Assembly (NCBI GenBank): GCA_964648115.1
Contig: CAZYME010000001.1
Coordinates: forward strand, 84,744 to 148,743
Direction of reading: 5' to 3'
Origin: CAZYME01 sp964648115
GTDB lineage: Bacteria; Pseudomonadota; Gammaproteobacteria; Legionellales; Legionellaceae
Length of the DNA: 64,000 bases
The translations under genes were made by a program, and so were the position numbers. This document shows positions 43,602 through 51,766 of this stretch, in pieces; position 1 is the first letter of the stretch, and each line of letters opens with the position of its first letter. The notes under the pieces were generated by a model. It was not told where the DNA came from and ran no database searches. It saw only the letters and a list, made by a program, of their open reading frames with translations.

Positions 43602-43740
43602 GGCGTGTTGACAATTCATTTTCTCAAATTCTCTAAAGTGCCTACGTACCCTGGCTTGTCCACGGTATCCAGAGATCCCCTGGATGGCGCGGACAAGCCA
43701 CGCCACGAAGGCGTTATAGAGCAATTATCAACAGACCCTA
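43599..43740. mobile_element. MITE with TA-flanked GGG ends, full copy
   Basis: A 138-base element (43601-43738) lies between TA dinucleotides, the mark of Tc/mariner- or IS630-type insertion. Its ends are GGGCGTGTTGACAATT and AATTATCAACAGACCC, imperfect inverted repeats. The interior has a second inverted pair, TGGCTTGTCC at 43652 and GGACAAGCCA at 43691-43700, so the element folds into a long hairpin. A partial relative starts at 62566. Both neighbouring reading frames end in the TAG made by the flanking TA and the first G. Confidence 0.7.
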
Positions 43741-44646
43741 GCCTTGAAACCGCTTATTCGCACTTCCTGGCTTAGCATGTTTCTCTATGTATTGGATAAT
43801 TTTACCGGCAATATTAACTTGAGTCGCTTTTTCAATCCCTTCTAGTCCGGGAGAGGAGTTAATCTCTAAAACTAATGGACCATGATTAGAACGCAGTAAA
43901 TCAACGCCAGCTACCTTCAAGCCCATTGTTTTTGCAGCAGCGACAGCAATCCCACGCTCTTGGGGCGTCAACTTAACCTTAAGTGCCTTGCCTCCTTGAT
44001 GAACATTTGCGCGAAATTCGCCTTCTTTGGCTTGGCGCTTGATTGCGGCTACCACTTTGTCCCCGATGACCAAACAACGAATGTCAGTACCACATGATTC
44101 TTCAATAAATTCTTGCACTAAAATATTGGCATGCATTTCTTTGAAGGCATTAATAATGCTAACTGCTGATTGATGGCTATCAGCTAACACTACACCTTTA
44201 CCTTGTGTACCTTCCAACAATTTAATCACTAAAGGTGCACCACCCACCATGCGGATTAAGTCAGTAGTATTATCTGGTGATTGCGCAAAACTGGTTAAAG
44301 GCATGGGTAGGCCTTTACGGGCTAGTAGTTGCAATGAGCGAAATTTGTCGCGTGAGCGGGCGATAGCGATCGATTCGTTTAAAGTATAAATCCCCATTGT
44401 TTCTAAATGCCTTAACACTGCTGTGCCATAAAACGTGTTAGAGGCACCAATACGTGGAATAACCGCATCAAAATGAGGCAAAGGCTCGCCACCGCGATAA
44501 TGTATTTGAGGGCACGATGCTGCAACATTCATGTAGCAATACAATGGGTTAATAACTTGGACTTCATGCCCTGCTTCTTCTCCAGCAAACTTTATGCGTT
44601 TATGCGAATACAATCCGGGATTGGTCGCGAGTATTGCGATTTTCAT
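43738..44646 (-). CDS. rimK: ATP-grasp ligase RimK (ribosomal protein S6 glutamylation family)
   Basis: RimK adds glutamate residues to the C-terminus of ribosomal protein S6. Related enzymes glutamylate other targets. The 302 residues have the ATP-grasp fold: KIAILATNPGLYSHKRI at the start, the GTQGKGVVLAD loop, and the Mg site GPLVLEINSSPGLEGIE. The stop codon TAG is composed of the TA next to the MITE and its first G, so the natural stop may have been TAA. Confidence 0.92.
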   Translation of the reverse strand: MKIAILATNPGLYSHKRIKFAGEEAGHEVQVINPLYCYMNVAASCPQIHYRGGEPLPHFDAVIPRIGASNTFYGTAVLRHLETMGIYTLNESIAIARSRDKFRSLQLLARKGLPMPLTSFAQSPDNTTDLIRMVGGAPLVIKLLEGTQGKGVVLADSHQSAVSIINAFKEMHANILVQEFIEESCGTDIRCLVIGDKVVAAIKRQAKEGEFRANVHQGGKALKVKLTPQERGIAVAAAKTMGLKVAGVDLLRSNHGPLVLEINSSPGLEGIEKATQVNIAGKIIQYIEKHAKPGSANKRFQG

Positions 44647-44754
44647 AACTCTGTAATTCCTTGATTATTTTTTTCTTTGTACAAAAGAAGTCTAGTTCAC
44701 ATTTAAGGTAACTGCGAACTTCAGACGACCTATTGTGGTTAGTTTATTCCGCGT

Positions 44755-45390
44755 TTATGAAGCTAACAGTAGATAATCTTTTGCTAGCATCGAAGCATAG
44801 TGCGGCATGGTAAAAAATGCGGTCAATTCACCTTTAGGATTAAACAGCATCACGGTGCCAGTGTGTTCAATATCATAGTTTTGTGGATCACCAGGAATCG
44901 CAATTTTAGCATAAGCAAGACCCATTTCTTTGGTCATCGCATTAATCGATTTTTCATCCCCTCTCGCACCATAAAAGTGAGGATCAAAAGCTTTAACATA
45001 ATGGCTAAGCTTATCCAAATTATCGCGTTCTGGATCCACAGAAATCATGACGACTTGGGGTAATTTCTTCGTCCCCTTTTTTTCCAAACGGTGGTACATC
45101 TTACCTAATTCCGCCATTGTAGTTGGGCAAATAGAGCCACAATTAGTAAACCCAAAAAATACCATCGTCCAATTACCTTTTAGACTGGCATTGTTAAAAG
45201 GCACATCATCAACTCCAGTTAACACAAAAGGAGATACTACGCGTGGTGTATCTAAAAGGGTTCCATGAAATTGGCGCACATCTATGCTTTTACTTTGTTC
45301 TTTTTGTGAAACAAATAAACCAGCAATTAACGCGGCAAAAGCCAGCAAGCCGATGACGGTTATCGCCATGCGATTATTTTTCTTAGGCAT
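44755..45390 (-). CDS. SCO1/SenC family copper chaperone
   Basis: SCO proteins deliver copper to the CuA site of cytochrome c oxidase. The 211 residues have an N-terminal membrane anchor (about 8-28), the copper motif CGSICP (C-x3-C-P) and the distal His in DIEHTGTVML, so all copper ligands are present. It ends the leftward assembly cluster SURF1-47290 gene-COX15-cyoE-SCO, 10 bases after cyoE. Confidence 0.93.
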   Translation of the reverse strand: MPKKNNRMAITVIGLLAFAALIAGLFVSQKEQSKSIDVRQFHGTLLDTPRVVSPFVLTGVDDVPFNNASLKGNWTMVFFGFTNCGSICPTTMAELGKMYHRLEKKGTKKLPQVVMISVDPERDNLDKLSHYVKAFDPHFYGARGDEKSINAMTKEMGLAYAKIAIPGDPQNYDIEHTGTVMLFNPKGELTAFFTMPHYASMLAKDYLLLAS

Positions 45391-45399
45391 AATACCCCC

Positions 45400-46293
45400 T
45401 TACAAATAATGATCAACCAACAGAAATACAAAGAGCAACATCAAATAAACAATAGAAAATCGAAACGTTCGCATGGCTATTACAGGCTGCTCACTGCGAT
45501 ATAAAACCACAGCCCAATATAAAAATCGCATACCAAGCAGAGATGCACCTACTAGATATACCCAGCCACTCATCCTTACAACAAATGGCAATACACTGAC
45601 CACCAGAAGTAGGACAGTATATAACAATACATTCAATTTGGTATAACGAATGCCATGCGTGACAGGCAGCATGGGAATCTCCGCGTGCTTATAATCTTCA
45701 AATCGATAAATCGCTAGTGCCCAAAAATGGGGCGGCGTCCAAGTAAAGATAATCAGCACTAAAAGTAATGCTTGTGGATCCAAATGATTCGATACAGCAG
45801 TCCACCCAAGCAGCGGCGGAGCAGCACCGGCTAATCCACCAATAACAATATTTTGTGATGTGGCACGCTTAAGATAACCTGTATAAACACCCGCGTACCC
45901 TATGATAGTAATGAAAGTAAGCACCGCCGTTAATGTATTAACAAAATAATTCAACACGGCCAAACCAACAACACCTAAGATAGTTGCAAACCATAATGCT
46001 TGCGTGACCGAAATACGCCCATGTGCAACAGGCCTATTTTTAGTCCGTGACATAATAGCATCAATACGCTTGTCTACTAGGTGGTTCACGGCCGCCGCAC
46101 TTCCCGCACAAAGGCCTATACCTAAAAGGCTTGCACACAAAGTCGTTATTGATACCCATCCTGGTGTAGCAAGATACATCCCCACCACTACCGTTAATAG
46201 CATCAATGCAACCACACGTGGTTTGCACAGCTCGATGTAATCGCGCCAGACTATAGTTGAACGCTGCTTAGTGCTAACGTGCATCCACTGCAC
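45400..46293 (-). CDS. cyoE: Protoheme IX farnesyltransferase
   Basis: CyoE (CtaB) is an inner-membrane UbiA-type prenyltransferase that makes haem O from protohaem and farnesyl diphosphate. The 297 residues form about eight helices. The first Asp-rich motif is NHLVDKRIDAIMSRT and the second region includes YRFEDYKHAEIPML. It overlaps the preceding COX15 gene by 20 bases, coupling haem O and haem A synthesis. Confidence 0.95.
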   Translation of the reverse strand: MQWMHVSTKQRSTIVWRDYIELCKPRVVALMLLTVVVGMYLATPGWVSITTLCASLLGIGLCAGSAAAVNHLVDKRIDAIMSRTKNRPVAHGRISVTQALWFATILGVVGLAVLNYFVNTLTAVLTFITIIGYAGVYTGYLKRATSQNIVIGGLAGAAPPLLGWTAVSNHLDPQALLLVLIIFTWTPPHFWALAIYRFEDYKHAEIPMLPVTHGIRYTKLNVLLYTVLLLVVSVLPFVVRMSGWVYLVGASLLGMRFLYWAVVLYRSEQPVIAMRTFRFSIVYLMLLFVFLLVDHYL

Positions 46294-47290
46294 CTCCCGT
46301 CGCCAAATAACGCATAATAAACATCGTAGCCAAAAGTAATGCTGCAGTTCCGTTATGTGCTACGGCTACCCACAAAGGCAATAAGTACACAACATTTGCC
46401 ACACCTAAGGCAAATTGGATAATCACCAAGACAATTGCCAACATAGCTGCCTTTCGCAGACTTTTAGCGCGAGTACGTATTAATAACAATGTCGATAAAA
46501 TTAGCACGTAGGTTGCTGCCACAAATGCTCCCAAACGATGAATAAATTGCAGCGTGATCCGGATGTTATTATCCAAGACACCACCCTGGTAGTTAGCACC
46601 AACGGGTGAAAACAAATTAAATCCTTTAGAAAAATGAAGTGCGGGTAACCACTCCCCGTTACACTGTGGAAAACCAATGCAGGCAACACCTGCGTAATTG
46701 GAGCTCACCCACCCACCCAAGGCAATTTGGCAAAAAACAATGACCATGCCTAAGCTAATCCAACCACGCCAATGAGGCAGATTTATTGCCTTAGCAGAGC
46801 TTAATTGCGCACGAAAATAACAAAGGCTAGCAAAAATCAGTATCCCACCTAATAAATGGCTCATCACCACAACTGGCAGCAACTTTAAAGTTACAGTCCA
46901 CATTCCCAATAACGCTTGAAACACAACCAACAGGATCAATACTGCGGGTAACACGAAGGGTAGAATCACCCCTCGCCTACGAAACCGCAGAACACATATG
47001 CCTATTAGTAGAATTAATAAAGCCAATGTGCCAGCGGCATATCGGTGTGCCATTTCTGTCCAAGCTTTACCTGATTCTATAGGAATTTGTGGATAGCGTT
47101 GTTGTGCATCGATTAATTTATTTTTTAGCGTAGGTAATACCATATGCCCGTAGCAACCAGGCCAGTCTGGGCAACCCAATCCAGCATCTGTCAGCCTGGT
47201 ATAAGCACCTAGCATCACTACGCACAAGGCCAAAATAAGCGCAACTGTTACAGCGCAAGACAGGGTTTTCAATGGCATACTTCTCATCAT
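46274..47290 (-). CDS. Haem A synthase (COX15/CtaA family)
   Basis: COX15 oxidises haem O to haem A for aa3-type oxidases. The 338 residues show the two-fold repeat of four-helix bundles. Family motifs include LTDAGLGCPDWPGCYGH, MAHRYAAGTL, GIGFPQCNG-like ACIGFPQCNGEWLP, and IHRLGAFVAATYV with haem-ligand His residues. It shares its first base with the stop of the SCO-like gene. The cluster has haem A synthesis and copper delivery but no oxidase subunit genes within this window. Confidence 0.94.
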   Translation of the reverse strand: MMRSMPLKTLSCAVTVALILALCVVMLGAYTRLTDAGLGCPDWPGCYGHMVLPTLKNKLIDAQQRYPQIPIESGKAWTEMAHRYAAGTLALLILLIGICVLRFRRRGVILPFVLPAVLILLVVFQALLGMWTVTLKLLPVVVMSHLLGGILIFASLCYFRAQLSSAKAINLPHWRGWISLGMVIVFCQIALGGWVSSNYAGVACIGFPQCNGEWLPALHFSKGFNLFSPVGANYQGGVLDNNIRITLQFIHRLGAFVAATYVLILSTLLLIRTRAKSLRKAAMLAIVLVIIQFALGVANVVYLLPLWVAVAHNGTAALLLATMFIMRYLATGGAVDAR

Positions 47291-47820
47291 TATTTCGTTA
47301 CCAGGTGTTTAAGATCGTGAAAAATGTCTTCCGGTTTAACCGTTGGCTGATATGCAAGTACCAAATAGGCATCAGGATTCACGATGAAGATCTCAAGATG
47401 ATCAGGCAATGCTGGCATCTTTTCACGTTCACTTCTCGATAACCGCACAGTATGGAAATCTTGCTCATGTAATGCTTTCACTAGGGACTCGGATAATGGT
47501 GGCGTCCCAGCGCTTAACAACAACTGGGGTTCAACCTTATAAAGATGGCGACCTAAAGCCAAACGAATACGAGCGAGTTTGTCTAACTCTGCTATACAGC
47601 TTTGCTCGCAGGCGGTGGGGCTCCACAACAGCAATTGCCATTTGGAGCTGGTTTTAGCATGTGCCAGCAAAACCGGCGGATTTAACAGTATTCCCTTATT
47701 GGTCGTAGTATTACCCAACCAGCTCGGATGCATATAAAAAAAATAAGCCGAAATGCCCGGAGTAGCAAACAAAAGCGCCAAAAGTAGCAAGACAAAATAG
47801 TTACGACGAACAAGTTTCAT
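47290..47820 (-). CDS. SCO-like membrane-anchored thioredoxin-fold protein
   Basis: The 176 residues have one N-terminal membrane helix (about 8-28) and a periplasmic domain of thioredoxin-like pattern with a CEQSC pair (C-x3-C) in the place of the SCO copper motif, lacking the proline. A protein of this kind sits between SURF1 and COX15 in many gammaproteobacteria. Its role in oxidase assembly is assumed from position. I could not assign a named family. Confidence 0.6.
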   Translation of the reverse strand: MKLVRRNYFVLLLLALLFATPGISAYFFYMHPSWLGNTTTNKGILLNPPVLLAHAKTSSKWQLLLWSPTACEQSCIAELDKLARIRLALGRHLYKVEPQLLLSAGTPPLSESLVKALHEQDFHTVRLSRSEREKMPALPDHLEIFIVNPDAYLVLAYQPTVKPEDIFHDLKHLVTK

Positions 47821-48536
47821 GTTTTTTTCTTACTATTGAGTACAATAAATATAATAAAAATAACCAATGCCATAGAAAACCACTGCAATGCATAGGCGTA
47901 ATGACGTTGTGGTGGCATGGCAACGATTGCCCATTCACGTGTAAAACCACTCACCTCATGCTTTCCGAGTCGGATAATAAACGGATAGACCGATTTATGC
48001 AAAAATTGACCGATTAATTTTGTATCAATGAGCTCAATTACAGCTGAATCAGCTTGCTCTTTTTCAAGTAATTGGCCTAATCGCCAGTTTTTTGCCGAGG
48101 GATAATAAACACTGCCCCGCAAAGAAATTAAACCGGTAGGTGTTTCTGTGATTGGCAATGTCTGCCTAGTCACATCACCAACCAACCATCCTCGGTCCAC
48201 TAAGAGGATTTGACCATTTTTCAACACAAGTGGGGAAATAACGTGATAGCCAAATTGATGGTGGTAATGCTGATTATCAAGCAATAGCGTTTTGGATAGA
48301 AAATGCCCATGGACACGAACCTGTTGATATTGCACGGGGAGCTTGCTTTTTGGTTCCCATAAAATTGGTGCCTGCTGTGTAAAAGCCTGATGAGCGCTAA
48401 GCATTTGTTTCTTTTCATGCGCTCGCTGTAGCTGCCAAAATCCTAGGCGAGTAAATAATAGTATGGTAAAAAGGGCTAAGATTGCCATTTGCCAACTTGG
48501 GGTGAAACGAATATTAAAACCAGTTAAACTTGGCAT
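47817..48536 (-). CDS. SURF1 family cytochrome oxidase assembly protein
   Basis: SURF1 helps insert haem a3 into oxidase subunit I. The 239 residues have the two end helices and the periplasmic domain typical of the family: GFWQLQRAHEKKQML near the start, VRVHGHF, LLDNQHYHHQFGYHVISP, LVDRGWLVGD, and YALQWFSMALVIFIIFI at the end. It overlaps the next gene by four bases and leads the leftward unit. Confidence 0.92.
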   Translation of the reverse strand: MPSLTGFNIRFTPSWQMAILALFTILLFTRLGFWQLQRAHEKKQMLSAHQAFTQQAPILWEPKSKLPVQYQQVRVHGHFLSKTLLLDNQHYHHQFGYHVISPLVLKNGQILLVDRGWLVGDVTRQTLPITETPTGLISLRGSVYYPSAKNWRLGQLLEKEQADSAVIELIDTKLIGQFLHKSVYPFIIRLGKHEVSGFTREWAIVAMPPQRHYAYALQWFSMALVIFIIFIVLNSKKKT

Positions 48537-48593
48537 AAACTATCTTCTTTAATGAACACGTATATTTTCCACCTAATCGCAGGAGTATATCAA

Positions 48594-48797
48594 ATGTTTG
48601 CCAGAACCATCATTTTTATTGTCATGTTGGTCATTCTTATCTCTCTTGCAAGTGGTTTGATTTTTTTAATTCGGGACGAGGGGAAGACTAAGCGGACCGT
48701 AAAAGCCTTGAGCTGGCGTATTGGACTCTCGGTAGCCCTGTTTCTCTTTTTATTATTAGCCTTCAGCCTTGAATGGATTCATCCACACCCAGTATAA
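48594..48797 (+). CDS. Twin transmembrane protein (DUF2909-like)
   Basis: The 67 residues form two helices (about 5-25 and 40-60) around a charged RDEGKTKRTVKALSWRI loop. Such small proteins accompany cytochrome oxidase genes in many gammaproteobacteria. AGGAG at 48581-48585 supports the ATG at 48594. An in-frame ATG at 48552 has none. It runs divergently from SURF1 and is the first of a three-gene rightward unit. Confidence 0.7.
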   Translation: MFARTIIFIVMLVILISLASGLIFLIRDEGKTKRTVKALSWRIGLSVALFLFLLLAFSLEWIHPHPV

Positions 48798-48813
48798 AAT
48801 TTCGGAGTGAATA

Positions 48814-48966
48814 ATGCTGTTAGCTCTTCTATTTCTGCTTTATTTTATAATCGGGCTGCAATTAATTATTAAACCCAACCGATTTATTAAATTGCAGATG
48901 ATTATTAGCTTTCTTTTCACTCTGCTAGTTTTTAATTATCACAGCAATTTGTTGAGCTTATTATGA
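48814..48966 (+). CDS. Small two-helix membrane protein
   Basis: A 50-codon gene begins MLLALLFLLYFIIGLQLIIK and consists of two hydrophobic helices with a short basic loop (KPNRFIK). GGAG lies seven bases ahead of the ATG, and the stop overlaps the ATG of the DsbB-like gene (ATGA), so it is probably translated. It resembles the neighbouring twin-helix protein in layout. No family is assigned. Confidence 0.6.
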   Translation: MLLALLFLLYFIIGLQLIIKPNRFIKLQMIISFLFTLLVFNYHSNLLSLL

Positions 48967-49502
48967 ATCAAAACAAACTGCATAAATTTGGTAACACAGC
49001 AGGGCTGGTCATAATCTGCCTTATTCTGCTTGTTGCATTTGCTGATCAATTATATCAACACGATCTACCATGTCCACTTTGCTTATTACAACGAGCAGGC
49101 TTCGTTGCTATTGGCCTGTGCATGTATATGAATCTTAAAGAGGGCATTCGTATTTCGCATTATGGCCTCATGATCCTCGCAGCTATACTCGGTTTCTCCG
49201 CATCGCTGCGACAAATATCTTTACATACCGCAGCGGGTGATCCTGGCTATGGCTATGTGTTACTTGGTTTTCATCTTTATATCTGGTGCGCTATTGCCTT
49301 TATGATTACCATTGGGCTCATAGCGCTTGTGATGCTTTTCGAACGTAGTTTCACAGAAAAACACCCTCCCCCAAGCCGCCCGAATATAACTCTCATGTGG
49401 ATTTTTCTTATCTTGATTCTTGCTAATGGAATCAGTACATTGATTGAGTGCAGTAGATTTATATGCCCCGATAACCCATTTGGATATCGTTTGCTCAGTT
49501 AA
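48963..49502 (+). CDS. DsbB family disulfide bond formation protein
   Basis: DsbB-type proteins reoxidise DsbA by passing electrons to quinones. The 179 residues have five helices. The first periplasmic loop has CPLC (residues 37-40), the catalytic CxxC, and LLQRAGF after it, both typical. A second cysteine pair is less clear: single Cys near 101 and Cys165/Cys171 near the end. The order of helices fits DsbB better than DsbI. It overlaps the upstream small membrane gene. Confidence 0.85.
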   Translation: MNQNKLHKFGNTAGLVIICLILLVAFADQLYQHDLPCPLCLLQRAGFVAIGLCMYMNLKEGIRISHYGLMILAAILGFSASLRQISLHTAAGDPGYGYVLLGFHLYIWCAIAFMITIGLIALVMLFERSFTEKHPPPSRPNITLMWIFLILILANGISTLIECSRFICPDNPFGYRLLS

Positions 49503-49515
49503 ACCAGGAACCTGT

Positions 49516-49974
49516 ATGCGATATATTATTTATTTATGCCTAATGCTATCAGTGGCTGCATACGCTGACACAATTGATCACTATATAAACATTGCCAACA
49601 ATATTCCACAGATGGAAATGAAAGCAGATCAACAATCACAAGCGTGGGCGCGCTCTGCCCGAACCGTGCTTATTCTAACAAGCGAAAGTATTGCCGAAAC
49701 ATTAATGTTATCTAACGAAACAGCCAGTCGAGCTGGAACACCTTTATTTTGTATGCCACCTGGGGTGCAATTAGATGCGACTACACTTAATGACTTAATT
49801 CAACAAACTTATAGAGAGATTTCAAGCCAACAAAGTGATAAAAATAAAATGACGGTATCTCAAGTCGCCTTGCTGGGCCTTGGGAAGAAGTATCCGTGCC
49901 AACAAAAACCTGCCGCAAATAAACAAGTAGTAATGACAGGCGCCTGGGGGCCGGATGCGGCTCCTGCACGATAA
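49516..49974 (+). CDS. Exported protein resembling Rap1a/Tai immunity family
   Basis: The 152-residue protein has a signal peptide (about 1-17, LCLMLSVAAYA). The second half has the pattern FCMPPGVQLDATTLNDLIQQ, then a spacer, SQVALLGLGKKYPCQ. That FC-P-G-V and A-L-x-x-x-P-C arrangement with two cysteines resembles the Rap1a/Tai domain, first known from type VI amidase immunity proteins. No effector gene is adjacent, so a lineage-specific periplasmic role is equally likely. CAGGA precedes the ATG at 49516. Confidence 0.5.
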   Translation: MRYIIYLCLMLSVAAYADTIDHYINIANNIPQMEMKADQQSQAWARSARTVLILTSESIAETLMLSNETASRAGTPLFCMPPGVQLDATTLNDLIQQTYREISSQQSDKNKMTVSQVALLGLGKKYPCQQKPAANKQVVMTGAWGPDAAPAR

Positions 49975-50000
49975 AGTAGCAGGATAGTTGTACACCCTAT

Positions 50001-50038
50001 TCCCGCATTCCGCTTCGCTCCATACGGGCTAGATTGAT
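50001..50038. repeat. Family A palindromic element, single-arm copy
   Basis: TTCCCGCATTCCGCTTCGCT and the following CCATACGGGCTAGATTG match the arm of the 34862-34937 element. It lies just behind the exported protein gene. A nine-base G-run at 50065-50072 lies in the same gap. Confidence 0.7.
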
Positions 50039-50147
50039 CCTTTCCTCTTAACGTAATAGCTCAGGGGGGGGAATGTCAAAATCTTGGTGAACGGCCGTAT
50101 TTGAGTGCAGGTTGGGCTGTTACCTCTTAGCCGGGGACTTTATGCCA

Positions 50148-50753
50148 TTAGGCCACGCCCATACCGTGAGGGCCTCCGTCTTGCCGCTCAACACAATCCT
50201 TTGGATCTCCAATATTAGCTCTTAAAATATGCTCTAGTAATTTTTTATCCTTAGCCAGACTTTGCATTTGGGGGCCCACCCTCATTATAACAGACATGGA
50301 TGCGGTTCTATTTAAGGTGAATCTGTCCAAAATCATAGGGCCCCAAATTTTGTTACAAATATTTTCGGGTAAATAATTAGTATAATCCTGGCAACCCTTT
50401 TCCTCATCCTTTGCCAAAGCCATCCCCCACAACAAAGCAAACACTGCGGTGGATTGCTGGCTAAATTTGAAGTTGCGCAACCCCTCGCTTTCTTGATCAT
50501 GGTAAGCCTGTACAAAACGCACCCCGTCATATTGCTCAACATAGGCTTTGATAATATCTGCTAAAAAACTAGTCGCCCCTTTACGAAAAAAATACGCTCC
50601 CATAATCTCAAAGCACTGAATAGATAAATTTTTCACCACCTTCAGTATATCTTCATCCGAAAAATTTTCTAGCATAGAAGTAACGATTCGAGCTCGTTCC
50701 CCTGAACTCAAAAAATTTAGCATCTTATAATTGGCTTCGCCTATATTGCTCAA
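50148..50753 (-). CDS. Orphan cytoplasmic protein, function unknown
   Basis: I do not recognise this 201-residue protein. It is soluble, mostly helical by composition, with FLSSGERARIVTSMLENFSD near the start and a tail rich in small and charged residues (ERQDGGPHGMGVA). It stands alone between a repeat and the AhpD-like gene. The ribosome site is unclear. An orphan of this kind in a Dot/Icm genome is a possible secreted effector, but nothing in the sequence proves it. Confidence 0.55.
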   Translation of the reverse strand: MSNIGEANYKMLNFLSSGERARIVTSMLENFSDEDILKVVKNLSIQCFEIMGAYFFRKGATSFLADIIKAYVEQYDGVRFVQAYHDQESEGLRNFKFSQQSTAVFALLWGMALAKDEEKGCQDYTNYLPENICNKIWGPMILDRFTLNRTASMSVIMRVGPQMQSLAKDKKLLEHILRANIGDPKDCVERQDGGPHGMGVA

Positions 50754-50866
50754 ATTAATTGTCTTTCACCAACAAAAAAATTTGCCATATTTTACTGATA
50801 AAGTCACATATCACCTTTAGCTTATGGTTGCGTTTTTAGGCTGGGCCAACTGAGATCATTTACAAA

Positions 50867-51211
50867 TTAACTTTTACTAAACTCTTCAAACGCTTCAAGC
50901 GCTTCGGCTGCATACATTAATGATGGCCCACCACCCATGTAAATTGCCATGCTTAATGTCTCTAATAACTCTTCTCGACTTGTTTTGAGTTTCACCAATG
51001 TTTGCGAATGAAAACCAATACAACCGTCGCAATGATTGGCGACCGCTAATGCCATAGCGATCAGCTCTTTGGATTTCCTATCCAATGCTCCCTCTTTTGT
51101 TGCCGCTTGAGCGATAGCAGAAAAACCTGCCATTACCTCTGGCATTTCTTTGCGCATTTTCGCCAATTGTACATTAAGTCCCTGCGTCAACTGTGTAAAT
51201 TTTTCCGACAT
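50867..51211 (-). CDS. Carboxymuconolactone decarboxylase / AhpD-like protein
   Basis: The 114-residue protein carries the AhpD-type redox motif HCDGCIGFHSQ (CxxC with the catalytic His four residues on) and the CMD fold. Members are small peroxidase-related or decarboxylase-like proteins, often of unknown substrate. It has a GGAGCAGG-type ribosome site ahead of the ATG. Confidence 0.88.
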   Translation of the reverse strand: MSEKFTQLTQGLNVQLAKMRKEMPEVMAGFSAIAQAATKEGALDRKSKELIAMALAVANHCDGCIGFHSQTLVKLKTSREELLETLSMAIYMGGGPSLMYAAEALEAFEEFSKS

Positions 51212-51268
51212 TTACCTGCTCCTTGTCTTTGTTCAAACTCAATACAAGCATGTTAAATCATATTTAAA

Positions 51269-51766
51269 TCACTGTAAAATACAGCACTGAATCATACCTT
51301 CTAACGCAACCATCACCGATTGCTTGCGAACCGCCGCTCTGTCACCCTCAAAATGATAACATTGTGCATGAGTAGGTTGTAATTTTTTAGCCCACGCGAT
51401 CCAAACTGTACCTACAGGCTTTTCCGGACTTCCGCCTCCAGGACCAGCAATCCCTGTAATAGCCACACTCACCTCAGCATTACTGTTGATGATAGCTCCT
51501 TCAGCCATGGCACAAGCGGTAGCCTCACTCACAGCTCCATGTGTTGAAAGAGTGCTACCAGAAACACCTAGCATTTCTTCTTTGGATTGATTGGTATAGG
51601 TTACAAAACCGCGATCAAACCACTGCGAGCTTCCAGCGATATCGGTAATTGCAGCAGCAAGGCTACCGCCTGTACACGACTCAGCAACTGCACAATGTAA
51701 TTTAGACGCCAACAAAACACTACCCAGCTGCTTTGCAAGCTCATCAACATGTTTTATTTTTGACAT
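51269..51766 (-). CDS. pncC: CinA C-terminal domain protein, nicotinamide-nucleotide amidase
   Basis: PncC hydrolyses NMN to nicotinate mononucleotide in the pyridine nucleotide cycle. The 165-residue protein corresponds to the single-domain form: AVAESCTGGSLAAAITDIAGSS (near residues 26-47), VSVAITGIAGPGGGSPEKPVGTVWIAW and the C-terminal helix. It is adjacent to the SDR gene with one base between. Confidence 0.93.
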   Translation of the reverse strand: MSKIKHVDELAKQLGSVLLASKLHCAVAESCTGGSLAAAITDIAGSSQWFDRGFVTYTNQSKEEMLGVSGSTLSTHGAVSEATACAMAEGAIINSNAEVSVAITGIAGPGGGSPEKPVGTVWIAWAKKLQPTHAQCYHFEGDRAAVRKQSVMVALEGMIQCCILQ

